Positions 12,401-24,059 of a DNA stretch of 64,000 nt are shown one piece after another; within the stretch, counting starts at the first letter, position 1; every line of letters begins with the position of its first letter. Source of the DNA: Artemisia argyi. Taxonomy: Eukaryota; Streptophyta; Magnoliopsida; Asterales; Asteraceae. The notes under the pieces were generated by a model. It did not search any database. It was not told the DNA's origin and saw only the letters and a program-made list of their open reading frames with translations. Position numbers and translations under genes: made by a program. The stretch lies in the NCBI GenBank assembly GCA_030686995.1, contig CM060704.1:111730542-111794541 (forward strand). The letters are read 5' to 3'.

Positions 12401-13547
12401 AAGATATTAAACATTACTTCTGGGACGACCCCTACTTGTTCAAAATATGTGCGGATCAAGTCATTCGACGCTGTTTCCATGGCCAAGAAGCCATGGAAAT
12501 TCTTAAAGCTTGTCATGATGGACCCACGGGGGGACATCATAACCCAAACTACACCGCCAAAAAGGTGTTTGATTCGAGATTCTTTTGGCCACAATCTATA
12601 AAGACGCCCATGAACTTATCAAAACCTGTGAGGCTTGCCAGCGTCACGGGAATATTTTCAAAAAGAATGAGATGCCGCAAAACGCCATCCAAGTCTGTGA
12701 AATATTTGATATGTGGGGCATTGACTTTATGGGGCCGTTCCCGTCTTCACGAGGGAACAAATACATACTTGTGGTTGTCGACTATCTGTCAAAATGGGTT
12801 GAAGCAAAAGCTTTACCCACCAATGATGCCCGAGTAGTCGTTAACTTTTTGAAGTCTCTCTTTACCAGATTCGGAACTCCTCGTGCCATTATCAATGATC
12901 GTGGCACACACTTCTGCAATGAACAATTTGCAAGAGTGATGCTGAAATATGGTGTAACTCATCGTCTTTCTACTGCATACCACCCACAAACAAGTGGGCA
13001 GGTGGAGGTCTCGAATCGGGGTATTAAGAGAATTCTGGAAAGGACGGTGGGAGAAAACCGTGCCTCTTGGTCGGATAAGCTGGATGATGCATTATGGGCT
13101 TTCCGCACTGCTTACAAAACACTCATCGGGTGTACTCCATATAAGCTAGTATATGGGAAAGCATGTCATCTTCCGATCGAATTAGAACATAAGGCCTACT
13201 GGGCCTTAAAACATGCAAATTTCGACCTTCACACAGCGGGTGATCACCGCAAGGTTCAACTAAACGAATTAAACGAACTTCGTGATCAAGCTTATGAGAA
13301 TTCTTTGATTTGCAAGGAAAAAACCAAGAAGATCCACGACTCAAAAATTAAAAACCGTGTTTTCAACATCGGTGACAGAGTTCTTCTCTTCAATTCACGA
13401 TTGAAGATATTCTCTGGAAAGCTTAAAACTCGTTGGTCTGGGCCATTCACTGTAACAAGAGTATTTCCATATGGAACTGTTGAGTTATCTCAACCTGACG
13501 GTTCCAACTTCAAAGTGAATGGCCATTGGTTAAAACACTACTTTTGA
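9442..13547 (+). pseudogene. pol: Athila-like pol: protease, reverse transcriptase, RNase H, integrase (broken)
   Basis: Domains in order. Protease region (about 9880-10290) has NLGAS where DLGAS is expected, so the catalytic Asp is replaced. Reverse transcriptase (about 10900-11560) has an intact LDGFSGY Asp but FMNDFS at the usual F-x-D-D site. RNase H (about 11800-12200) keeps CDASDFAIG but reads YTNH where YTDH is expected. The integrase has an H-H-C-C-like region (12510-12650) and an intact D-D-E triad ([24 protein letters not shown]), and ends at 13547. Nonsense codons lie at 11305 and 12166, and a frameshift near 12590 moves the integrase into another frame. Three catalytic Asp-to-Asn changes plus stops make this copy unable to transpose alone. 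Confidence 0.88.
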
Positions 13548-13714
13548 GGGGACATACCACCAATGGTTGTCCCGGATCTCCAAACTTTCCCCACGAACCA
13601 ATGAATTCGGGGATCGAGTCAAGCTAGCGACTCGATAAACAAAAACAGTAGCATGTATAAAGGGTTTTCACCCTAAGTGTGGGGGAAGTTACCCCTGCTA
13701 TGGTTCACCATGTA

Positions 13715-13749
<35 letters not shown>

Positions 13750-14375
13750 GTATGTATATATCTATATAATTAAAGTGAAAAATGTTATTTCCACATTTCG
13801 CTTGTAATATTATCCCTTTCCGTTCAAAGAGTCGGCATAATAGCCGGGACTTTGAATATTGAGGACAATATTCAACTCTAAGTGTGGGGGGGAAATTCTA
13901 GCGAATTTTATCACATTATATCTTCTAGTACCCCCGTTTTTAGCCAAGATTTTAAAAAATTTTTCACTTTATTTGAAAATTTTTGTGGTTATCAGTTCAC
14001 CTTGTCTAAAGTAACAAAAGGACTGGCTAATCAAGGAGCAAATGGCTCTTGGTAAAGATATCTCAAAACCGTTGATGGCTGACAATTTGCCCAAAATTGT
14101 ATGGTATTCAACTCATTATATCTTAAACAGTAAAGAGTTGGCTAGTCCAGAAGCAAACGGCTTTTGGTAAAGACAAATCAAATCCGTTGGCAGCTTATGG
14201 TTTGCTCAAAATCATATGGTTATCAGTGTACCATAGTTCTTACTTGAATTGAAACATTTGGCTACTCCAGAAGTAATGCTTTTAGTAAAGCGACATCAAA
14301 TCCATTAAATTTTCAAAACGGGTTGTTATTGGATTTTATATTGCTAGGCACTAGCAATAGTTTAGTGTGGGGGAT
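13548..14375 (+). other. Athila-like 3' untranslated region with repeated polypurine-type motifs and degenerate repeats
   Basis: No env-like frame is present. The motif AGTGTGGGGG occurs three times (near 13674, 13882 and 14364), and the last abuts the 3' LTR and is the likely plus-strand primer. A run of A lies at 13722-13749. From about 13985 to 14330 there are three degenerate units of about 110-120 bp (GGCTA.TCCAGAAGCAAACGG, then TTGGTAAAGA, then TCAAATCC). This block is homologous to the 3' UTR of the copia element near 35500-35860. Confidence 0.7.
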
Positions 14376-17300
14376 TGATGAGTGTCTAAATACTCAACAT
14401 TTCTGTCCAATTTTAAATACGAAAACAGTTAAAAACACTCAGATATGTCACATAATACTACAAATATTCTTGGAATGTGTTTTTATATGTTTCAAACATA
14501 AAAGAACTAAAAACAGAGAAAAACGGGCAAGGTTTACACAATTGGCAAAATCAGTCCCAAAACTTTCAAGAAATGTCAGAAATGGTCCCTGGAAGAATTA
14601 TTTTAAAGAAAAGTCAACAACAGTCCCCCAGGAATCAAGGAATAATAATTTTTACCCTTGAAAGTTCAAAATATCAAAATTGGCAAAACAAGTCCCTACA
14701 GTTTCAAAGTTGGCAGAAAATACCCCCAGTGTTTAAAAATGGAATTTTATCATTAAAGGGTCCTTGGTAATTCACAAGTTGTCAAGTTTGACCCCTAGAT
14801 GATAAATTCAAGGAATTTACAAAAGAGGTCCCTAAACATTGAAAATTGGCAAAAATGGTCCCAATTGTTTTTATTGTGGAAAAAATCAAATAGGTCCATA
14901 TAAATTTTATATATGGCAAAAATGGTACCTTTTGATAATCTTTGGAAAAGTTACAAATTTGGTCCCTGAAAATCAGAATTTACAAAACAAGTCCTTGGGC
15001 TTGTTAATATTACAAATGGATCCAAGACTTAACCAAATTCCAAATTACAAATCCAAATAAAACATAACCCTGGTCCAATCCATCCCTAAGCCCAATACCC
15101 CCCAAGCCCACTACCCCTTTTAATAAAACGGGGAGTTTGACCCCGTTGACCCTGGCTTACCCCTTTCTTCTTCCTCAAGCTGCTTTCCACCTCCTGCTTC
15201 ACCACCATCCACATCCACCACTTGCACCCTCTTTTACCACCTCACCCCTCTCTGTCACTCCCACAACCAAACCCTTTCCCCTGGTTTTGCACCAGGGGAG
15301 GACACGTATCACACCTACAATCTCCACCACCCCTACACCCTGCCAAACCTTACACCACTACCCCTAGCTAACATCTGCATTCCATTGTGTTCCCTCCACC
15401 ATCACTAGTCACCTCAGATGCATTTAATGCATAAAAATCGCCTGCAAGTTACCCTTTGGGATTTTGGCACCAAAAATGGATTTAAACGGCTCTGATCAAT
15501 TGAAGGGATCCAAGGGCTGAGAAGTGGTGGGATTTGCTTAGGAAGACACGTGGAACAAGTGGAGGCTATAAAAAGAGCAAGAAGCAGAAGATTAGAGTAG
15601 TTAGTTTTTCGTTTTAATTTCATGTATGTCGAATAATTTAGTTTCATAGTTTCAGTGTAATATTAAGCTTTCAAACATCATATTTAGTGTTTTCAGTGTT
15701 ACTTAAATCTTATTCAAGCTTTAATCTCAGTTTCTCATTATATTTTCAGTTTATGCTTAAATTTAACTCAAAATTCTCATTTTACTGTAATGTTGTTATT
15801 AGAGGTATTATTTGACTTATAATCTCATATAAGTTAATATTATAACTTATTTATTGTATTAGAACTTCCAGAAATTAGTTATCATCATAAATAGAAAAAT
15901 ACTAAAAATACAAAGAAAAAATAGTGAAAAATAAAAAAAATCAAGAAAGATGGTTCAAGAAGCATGGAGCAGGGTGTATTCAGGATTGCCCTTGGTTTAG
16001 TAGCTTATTGGAAGCTGTAGGTGTGGTGTATGATCAATGGTTCATAAGTTATCAGCCTGGATTTCATATTGTAAGCTCAAGTCTCATTTTTAGCTTCCTG
16101 CTTTATAACTATTTTGTAATGCTTAACTTTAGTCCATTTTAGTTTAGTATGTTATGTTATGTTATTATAACTCAGTATTATGGTTAAATAAGTGACAACC
16201 TTTAAAAACTTCAAAATCAGTTATCTTAAATAGTGTTTGGATCTGTAAGTTTGCATGATCTTTTGTGTGTCTTTGTGGTTTACTTTAGTTGTAACATATC
16301 ACATAAGGTTCTATTAGGTCTGTGGAAGCATAAAATCCAGTAGTTAATAGATAAAAAGTCAACAAGTCCTTAAATCTCTTTTAATTTGTTCACTGTGAGG
16401 AGTTTAGTAATCAAGGTTATTCAATTCAGTTCTTTAGTTGTTGTTTTAGCTTAGAATCATCTCATATTAGCTTAATACTCCATATTTAGTCATTTAGGAT
16501 CTGTTAAATCTCACCAAAGTCAACATAAGGTTAAAAGTTAAAAAGTCAAAATGCATTAAATGACAGTTTTCACAAAAATTGCAAGAATTTTCATGCTTTT
16601 AATACTTAGTGTTAGCTCATGAGCTTTGGGATTCTTAAAATTCAGAAGCTCAGCTTTTTCATGCATATTTTAGTTTATTTTTATGATTTTTCTTTACGTG
16701 CTTATTTGGTCTTTGTTTTAACCTGTTTCACATAACCCTCCCCTGCACCAGGGGTGTTTTACTCAATATGTCCATTTCATTATTACTCTTTAGCTTTAGC
16801 TTATTGTTGTTTTAGAAAGCCCTTCTGGCTAGTTTCTTGTTTATATGCTTATTTTTTCATTTCCAGCTTATTTGTATGCTTAAATTGACCTATCTATGTT
16901 GAAACACTCAACTCATTATACTGAGTCATCAGTGTAAGTGAGTAACTTCACAAGCTCCTAAAAAAGCTCATCAGTGAGCTGAAGCCTGTGAATTTTGGCT
17001 TTTTGGATAGGTCTCTTGGCTAGCTTGTATATTTTATGCTTATCTTTGACTTCTCAGCTTATTTGATAAGCTAATTTTAAGCTTGCATCTTGTCCATTTC
17101 ATAATACATACTGAGTCACTCAGTATTGACCACCCAACTTCATAGGTCCACCCATGGCTTATTAATAAGCCTTAAGCTTTGCTTATTGGCTTATTGGAAA
17201 GCTCTCCTGGCCAACTTTTCATATCAAGCCTTATTTTGGACTCTTGAACCCTCTTGTGGACCCCATAGAGGGCTGCAATTTGCTCTATTGGCCTGTTTGG

Positions 17301-18857
17301 ACAGTGAGATTTGCATATGTGCTTATTTGATCTCCTGGCTTATTCCTAGTGCTTATTCAGTTCATTTCAACTTATTTGTGTGGTCCTCAGTTGTTTATAG
17401 CTTATTTAACCAGTAATAACTTGTTTTTGGCTCATTCACTTCAAAAATCCACTTTTTAGCTTATTAGGACTTCTGTCAAGCTAATAAGCTTGCACAGAGC
17501 TTATTTTTTAGTTTTGAAAAAATTGTCTTTGTTAAAGTTGCTTATAATTAGCTGTTTATTAGTTTTGTAAAAAGAAAATCAAAAAAATAAAACATTTGGC
17601 AAAAAGGTGCGGAGTGGGATTCGAACCTGGGACCTCTAGGATAGTATACATGCATAACAACATTCCCCCTTCCAACTGCTCTGGGGCACCAATTCCATTA
17701 GCCTTTGCACAATCAATTCCTTTAAAGTAGTATTAGTACATTTAGCTTATTCCAACTGTTTAGCATATTCTAGCTTATCTGAATAAGCTGATGCACCCAG
17801 CTTATTTTTCCTAGCCTCTTTATCACTTAAGATACTTTCCATAATTTTTTCATATTTTTTACTGTTCATTTAGTAATTTTTAAATTTAATTTTAATTAAA
17901 TTAGTTTAAATTAAATAGTCAAAGATAAATTAGTTTTAGTGTTTAATTTTTATCTCAGATAACTTTTTATAATTTTTCTAACTTTTATAAGTTATTAAGC
18001 TTCTGTAAAAATTACTTTTGCAATTTTCACTTTTAATTTCTAATTTTTAGATTTAAATTAGTATATCTAGCTTTTAATTAATAATTAAGTAATCAATTAA
18101 GAAATAGCTTAAAATTAAATTGTAAAAATATTTTTATAATTTTTTAGGATTCCTGTGATGGTTAATTAGATTTATAAATTTTTATTAAATTTTCTAAGTT
18201 ATTTTTAGTATAATTAGTAATTTAAAATAGTGTAAATAGTTTAAGTATTTAATTAATAGAAAATCCACAAAAAGACAAAAATACATATTTTTAATTTTTA
18301 ATCTTATTTTAAGTCATTTTAGATTTTTAGAAATTAGTTTTTCAATTTTCTAGTTTAAATTTGTATTATTAGGTTTTTAAGTTAATTAGTTTTAATTAAA
18401 ATAGCTAAATAGTTTTTATTTAAAAAATTAATATTAAATAATAAAATAATCAAAAAAAATAATTTTCATTTTAATTTAATTTTCTTTTAAGTTTAAGTTT
18501 ATAGAATTTTCATTTTTAACCCCTGTAGTTTATTTTTCCTTAAAACTCACATTTTTTTCTCAGCACGCATACGTATTTGTTTACATTTCAGTTTACGTGT
18601 ATACATAGCTGTTTACTGTGCTTGTTATATATTGTTATCCAAATAATATCAGTAGTGTAAATCAAACCCACTTCATCTTTGGTTACTGTCCTCAGTACCA
18701 TTTATTCCCAAAAACGTTTACAAATACAATTTCAATCTCGTTGGGACTTAACGACCCGGGGATTTCCCTGTACTTCCACGGATTTTAATACTTGACTTTT
18801 TCTCCCAGGTGGGCCTATCAACTGCACACGCTTGACTGGTTGGTTTGGGAGGAGTCA
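14376..18857 (+). repeat. 3' LTR of the Athila-like element
   Basis: Near-identical partner of 2750-7247, starting directly after the purine tract GTGTGGGGGAT. Small indels distinguish it, for example a duplicated TTTAAATTA-type stretch near 17880 and a deletion near 16760. It is followed by another copy of the PBS with one change and a leader copy, which is not expected downstream of a true 3' LTR. Confidence 0.85.
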
Positions 18858-19295
18858 AAATTTGGCGCCATTGCCGGGGAGGTTGCTGCGTATTTCAAAA
18901 CGTTTCTAGGTTTAGTCGTTTTCAAAACCCCTCCTGTACAAATACCACCACTTTGTAAATTTTTGTGAAAATCAAAATCAAAACTGAAAAAGTTCATTAA
19001 CACTTTTCCTGAAGTGTTAAAAACACCAAAAAAATCATAAACAACAAAACAGACTGTGAAGTTAAATTACTTCGTTTACTTTAAGATTACAACCTACACA
19101 GGTGGAATACGGAAGTTCTGACATTAAATTGCAAACTGAAGAGAGTCCATTTATATCTCCCGCCACCCTGCGAGTAATCTTAAAGGAACGATTTCTGTTA
19201 ACGAATCAGTTCCAAAAATATTGTCCAAGTTTTTTTCACCCATACACGAAAAGCCAAAAACATTTTACTGTGAATATAATTATATAAAAGATTAC
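18858..19295 (+). repeat. Extra truncated leader copy after the 3' LTR
   Basis: It matches 7248-7686, including the PBS and the untranslated leader before gag, with a few differences. It breaks off at 19295, where unrelated sequence (GGGCTTATTTGAATTT) begins. A normal LTR element has host DNA immediately after its 3' LTR, so this is the residue of a second internal region lost by deletion. Confidence 0.8.
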
Positions 19296-19455
19296 GGGCT
19301 TATTTGAATTTAAAAAAGCTTATTACCTCACTTTTTTTTACGAGCTTATCAACTTGAGCTTATGACTTATAAAAGTGGATGTGTTCACCTTGGATACCAT
19401 CATAAGCCGGAAAAAAGTGGGCTTATGAGCTTCTCTAAACTCAAATAAACTCATA
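19296..19455. repeat. Foldback MITE-like element abutting the truncated retroelement
   Basis: The left arm GGGCTTATTTGAATTTAAA pairs imperfectly with the right arm TCTAAACTCAAATAAACTC, and inner AGCTTAT and CACTTTTTT segments also pair. The right boundary is approximate, and no target duplication was found. It lies between the leader copy and the aconitase exon at 19592. Confidence 0.5.
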
Positions 19456-19591
19456 AACACGCAAAATAAGCTAATCAACTTCAACAAAACATTCAGCTTT
19501 AGGAGTCATTTTGCATGCTATACAAATCTTTAATTTCATACAGCAAAATAATACTAAACTTTGATATGAAGATAATTAACTAGAAAAATAC

Positions 19592-19699
19592 CAATTCTAG
19601 AATCATTAAGAGAAGGTAAGCTATAGTATTTGCCATATTCACCACTACCATCTGGCTTCTCCAAAGTCTTTAGTATTCTACTAAATGGATTATGACTCC
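19592..19699 (-). pseudogene. ACO: Aconitase N-terminal exon stranded beyond the Athila insertion
   Basis: This 108-bp minus-strand exon has an AG acceptor just above 19699 and a GT donor just below 19592. It encodes a stretch containing [16 protein letters not shown] and [15 protein letters not shown], matching the conserved start of plant aconitase. It ends in phase 1, where the next exon should continue with the DKLPYSIR-type segment. That segment is not found between here and the retroelement, so it was lost with the insertion or by a later deletion. The more 5' exon with the initiator Met was not recognised in 19700-20563. This is the same gene as the block at 18-2749, judged by strand, exon order and protein continuity. 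Confidence 0.85.
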
Positions 19700-20562
19700 C
19701 TGAAAATTATTATTAAATTACTAACTGATCAAATATCATGATAAATAAAAAATTCCAATGAACCATGCATGCATAAAATGATTATGAAGTTAATACTTCT
19801 TAATACATACCCATTGATCAATAGTCTTTGTCATTCAGCTTGATTTGTTACTATTACATGGCCTCTAAAGTTTAACAAAAAAGAAATGTCATACTTTGTC
19901 AAGGTGTCACAGTTTGATACTTGGTGCATGAATATGGTGCCACTGCATCTCATATATTTTTAAGTTTTCTAGCGGTGGCAATTTGTATTATTTATTACAA
20001 TTTGCGGAGAGTTTTTCCAGAAGCAGTCTCTCAACTTTCGAGTAAGAATACGATTGTCGACATTCGGGTCCCAGTAAAAAAATATACATGAGACAGGTAG
20101 TGTATAGGTCGTAAAATTTACTATTAAAGAAACAAAGTAACAACAATTCTTATAAGTATTTAATCACAAATACATTTGGCTAGTAATGCCAACATCATAT
20201 CAGAGTCACGCATTTAGCTAGTACGTACATCAACATTTGTTAAATTCCATCACCTTATACAGCATGTACTACGCTACGTTTGGCAAACCAAAGTTCCCTG
20301 AAGCTAACGTCTAGCTTTCAGCATTGTATGCTTGTTTCGGCGACAAGCTTTTTAGATTTCGGATTCTATTTTAAAGTCTTCAAGTAAAAATGCGACTCAT
20401 TTAGTCATTTTCCGTATTTATAAAACAAGATGATATTGGGTCACAGAATCACAGATAAAGAGGTGATCGAAGGCCCCCATATAAGGCCCAAATATTGAAA
20501 TAAACTTTTACATTTGTAAAGCTTTTATAAAGGGCACTACCACAAGATATGTCTGTATATTA
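19700..20562. other. Non-coding stretch, probably aconitase intron or upstream DNA
   Basis: No frame or exon with family resemblance was recognised on either strand. The aconitase initiator exon should lie this way but is not visible. Confidence 0.4.
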
Positions 20563-20613
20563 GTCGCTCCGTCCTGAATATAAATCTGGTATTTTTTATT
20601 GTACCAAATTTAA
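20563..20613. mobile_element. Left fragment of a Stowaway-like MITE split by the MULE
   Basis: It begins GTCGCTCCGTCCTGAATATA, resembling the Stowaway end CTCCCTCCGT. The matching right end, ending GACGGAGG, is at 37724-37870. The two pieces meet at the MULE's 9-bp duplication. Confidence 0.55.
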
Positions 20614-20783
20614 GGGTAAAATGCAAAAATAGTCCCTAAACTATCACAAAATAGCAAAAATAGGACTGAGACAAAAAGTCACGCAAAACAGCCACTAACG
20701 TTACGAAAATTTGCAAAAAAGCCACCGAGAGCGCTTTTTTGCTAACTCCCGTTAGTTTTTCCGTTAGTCAAGGGTATTATCGC
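20614..20783 (+). repeat. MULE left terminal inverted repeat
   Basis: Begins GGGTAAAATGCAAAAATAGT and is nearly identical to the reverse complement of 37554-37723. It contains GACTGAGACAAAAAGTCACG and a GAGAGCGCTTTTTTGC block. Mutator TIRs usually carry the promoters of the internal genes. Confidence 0.92.
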
Positions 20784-21043
20784 ATGAAATGACTAATATA
20801 CCCCTTTAACTTCAGATACAACCCTCTTCCATCCTCATTCACCTAGTTTATTGCCGTCAATTCTGTACCAAATTAAGCCAAACACCTATATTCAGATACA
20901 ATTCTAATTAACGTATAGTTCCGGTTAGATTACATCGATCGTTCGTGCCTTTGATCGATACAGTAAGACACAGTGCATTTTTTTTATTTATTAAAAGGTG
21001 TATTTGTTGTTAATGTTATGGACTTACAATTGTAGGTGGTCAT

Positions 21044-22558
21044 ATGGGAAATGTGAAGGTAGTAGAGGTGGATAATGAAACAGAAAGAAAGAGTGGCGGG
21101 AGTGATTCAGAGGATTTGGATTATAATCCAAATGATGATGAAGTGATTGATGATGATGATGAGCTAATTGAAGATGTTCCCGTAAGTAAGTATGATTTGC
21201 TATGCAATAAAGACTGTGAACATCAATCAGGTATACCTGTTTTTACGAAACATTATGCACTGCTTAGAGAGTATGCCCAATAGTTGGTTAATCAAAATCC
21301 AGGAACTACTGTTAGGATTGATGTACAGCTAGAACCAAATCCAGAGAGTGCAACAAGAACTTTCAAAAGGGTTTATGTGCGTTTGGGAGCTATGAAACAA
21401 GGTTTCAAAGCTTATGGCAGAGAATTCTTAGGATTAGATGGATTATGCATGTCAGATCCTTTTCCAGGTCAATTACTAACAGCAGTTTGGATTGATGCAA
21501 ACAATGGGATTTATCCAGTAGCATATGTTGTAGTTGATGCACTAAATAAGGCAACTTGGTGTTGGTTTTGAAACTACTAGGAGGGGATCTTGGTATACAA
21601 ACCAACTGCAAGTTCACTTTCATTTCTGATAAGCAAAAGGTGACATTTCTATTCTATAATTAATCATGTGCTTTATGCACAATGAGAACATGTAAAGTTT
21701 TAACACCATCAATAACCTTAACTGTTCACAGAGATTGATACATGCCATTGCTAGTGGGTTTCCAAATGCTGAACACAGGTTTTGTGTTAAGCATATTCAT
21801 GAGGAGATGAAGTCACATTTTAAAGGAGGTGTTTACAAGGACATGTTTTGGAATGCAGCTAGAGCCACTACTGTTGTTGAATTCAACAAAGAGATGGATC
21901 ACCTCAAGAATAACAATGTTGCAGCCTATGATTGGTTGCTGAAGATTCCAGCTGAACAATGGAGCAGATCACATTTTTCAGGTAATTCATTAAGTGGCAC
22001 TGGACAAAAGCATACTGATAATTGATCATATATTAATATATAATGTGTGATTTGTTTAACATGCAAAGCCCTATGTGGACTACTCTTCAACAACATATGT
22101 GAGGTGTTCAATAGCCAGCTAAATGATGTCAGAGATAGAACCATCATCACTTGTCTTGAATATATCAGGGAGTACTTGATGAAGAGGATTGTGGTAGTTC
22201 ATCAAATAATAGAAAAGAGTGTTGGACAACTTACTCCTACTGGGTAAGCCATGTTTGATGCAATAAAAAAGAAGCTACTGATTGCATTGTTGAATGGATT
22301 GAAGCTTCTTTATATAAAGTATCTGTGCCTAACAAGGATCATTGTGTTGTTAACATGGACAGGAAGGAGTGTGGTTGTAGGAAGTGGGAGCTGACTGGAA
22401 TACCATATAAACATGCTGTGGCTGCAATAAACTACAAGAATGAGGATGGAAGAGGAGTTGGTATACCTGAAAAGTGGGTTCATGCTGCTTACAGACTAGA
22501 AACATGGGCGCGTATGTACTCATTCAAGATCAATGGTTGTTCTAGCCGCAAATACTAG
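21044..22558 (+). pseudogene. mudrA: MULE transposase (mudrA-like), fragmented
   Basis: This is a DDE-type transposase of the Mutator superfamily, which would act on the TIRs in the nucleus. The pieces are an acidic N-terminal part (21044-21283, ending at TAG), a core with TTVRIDVQLEPNPES, FLGLDG and DANNGIYPVAY (21284-21571), and FISDKQK in a shifted frame up to 21640. After a GT-AG intron come FPNAEHRFCVKHIHEEM (21735-21980), NNICEVFNSQL (about 22085), and a SWIM-type zinc finger ending at 22558. In that finger the usual C-x-C...C-x-H reads ECGC...PYKH, so the third Cys is Tyr. Stops after WCWF and at 21282, frame changes and the altered Cys indicate decay. The N-terminal DNA-binding region is short compared with intact relatives. 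Confidence 0.82.
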
Positions 22559-23126
22559 ACAAGAATTGACTCTACAACAGTAATTATACCACCCAATCAC
22601 AGACCTCATGTTGACAGGCCAACTAAAAAGATGAAGACAGATGATGAGCATGTAGTTCCTAGTTCTTAATGTGTTACCCACTGATCTTTGAACAATATGC
22701 TTCACTTTATTGTCTGTTGGATTCTATGTTTGTACTCTTTGTTTAAATTTATTGTCTTTAGAACAATTTTATGAACTATGTTTGGATTCTATGTTTGTAT
22801 TCTATGTTTGTACCCATTGCATTTGGACTTTCAAAAGTCAAACTTGCAAATGTTGAATGGGAGTGATCTAGACACTCATTCCCTTGTACCCATTGCATTT
22901 GCACCCATTTCATTTGCACCCATTGCATTTAGACTTTCAAAAGTCAAACTGCAAATGTTGAATTCCATAAAGTCAACTGTCAGATAAGTTTTTTTTTTGG
23001 TCCAACACATGAAGACTAGTACGTGGCAATCTTATAAGCCCTTTTATAGGCAAACACGTGAAGGCTACTAAATATGCATCTCTCAAAACACTCACTTGCA
23101 AAAGACACCTCCCTATTTCCTTAACC

Positions 23127-23477
23127 ATGAACAACTATCAAAGTGATATTGATCTAAAGGTTCTCTATAACTCATATGTGCTAACTGAACTAATGCTTGG
23201 CCCTTACCACACAGAGATTCTTCAAGAATTGCAGCAGGTACACGATTTGGAGAACAAGTCCAAAAAAATTACTGAAAGGGTCGAACGTAGGGGGGATGTG
23301 ATTGTTAGACTTCGAAACTATTCACATGCAAGAATTGCAAGGAGTAATACAAAGAAGCTTAGAAGGCTACAAATAATTGATAAGCGTAGGGCGAATGCAC
23401 TGTTGATGATGGCCAGGCAAGTCAATGACAAGATGTTTAAGAAGATTGAGGATGTTGTGAAAAAGAAATATCCATGA
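23127..23477 (+). CDS. Small basic protein of unknown function inside the MULE
   Basis: The first ATG of this frame is at 23127, in CCATGA context, giving 116 residues. It starts MNNYQSDIDLKVLYNSYVLT and ends VNDKMFKKIEDVVKKKYP. The middle (ENKSKKITERVERRGDV, then RLRNYSHARIARSNTKKLRR) is strongly basic and probably helical, possibly coiled-coil. A TTTTATAG TATA-like site lies at about 23042, some 85 bp upstream. I do not recognise the family. It could be a captured host gene fragment or a second MULE-encoded gene. The frame is intact while the neighbouring transposase is broken. Confidence 0.45.
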   Translation: MNNYQSDIDLKVLYNSYVLTELMLGPYHTEILQELQQVHDLENKSKKITERVERRGDVIVRLRNYSHARIARSNTKKLRRLQIIDKRRANALLMMARQVNDKMFKKIEDVVKKKYP

Positions 23478-23733
23478 GGGGGTTGGTTGTTTTGAGATTA
23501 GTGATGGTTAATGAATGTAATGGATCTCATGATCCAGATTTTGTATGAATAATGTCTTCACATATGTTTATACTTCATTATTGTATTTGATAGGTACCAC
23601 AAACATAAACAAGAAACTCACATTAATGAAACATTAAAACACAGACTAAACATAGTGATTCAGTTTGTGGTTTGTACATGCCTAAAACCATAGTGATTTA
23701 GTTTCTTGGCTTCTTTTTAATCTTCTTCTTTGC

Positions 23734-24054
23734 TTAAGTTGATTGAGTTGCATCTGCAACACCCCCTGCACTTATGTTTCTACTCTTAATACCCAGACCA
23801 ATGACACCACAACTTACTTCCTCTGCCATTGCACAACCTGCCTGTTCAAGTATCACAACACTATGCCTCCAACACGTAACATCCCCACAACAGATGAAGT
23901 ATCTTTTGTCCAACACCTCTATCTTTGCACCACCCCCTCCTATTTTGTTCCCATTTCTGATACCGAGACCAATTATACAACCACTTACTTCCTCTACCTG
24001 TGTATTATTACTACTCATTTTCTTTCTCTTTAATTTTTGAGTTACATATTCTGA
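23734..24054 (-). pseudogene. C-terminal part of an unrecognised MULE ORF, cut by the copia LTR
   Basis: The minus-strand frame ends at TAA (23736-23734) and is open upstream into the copia 5' LTR, which begins at 24060, so the native N-terminal part lies beyond the insertion. It contains an internal duplication: EEVSGCIIGLGIRNGN and EEVSCGVIGLGIKSRN, about 55 residues apart, separated by a Cys-rich patch (RYFICCGDVTCWRH). It may be the last exon of the gene starting at 37299, which runs in the same direction across the insertion; that link is only positional. Confidence 0.4.
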
Positions 24055-24059
24055 CATAT

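Larger units (their letters stand above)
2750..19295 (+). mobile_element. Athila-like Ty3/gypsy LTR retrotransposon, with an extra partial leader after the 3' LTR
   Basis: The element has 4.5-kb LTRs at 2750-7247 and 14376-18857 and a PBS at 7253-7270. It encodes broken gag (7880-9355) and broken PR-RT-RNase H-integrase (about 9442-13547), and has a purine tract before the 3' LTR. Homology between the two ends does not stop at the LTR. It continues through the PBS and 430 bp of leader, to 7686 in the left copy and 19295 in the right. No target duplication is seen. The arrangement LTR-internal-LTR-leader points to unequal recombination or a second, truncated element rather than a simple insertion. 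It interrupts an aconitase exon. Confidence 0.88.
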
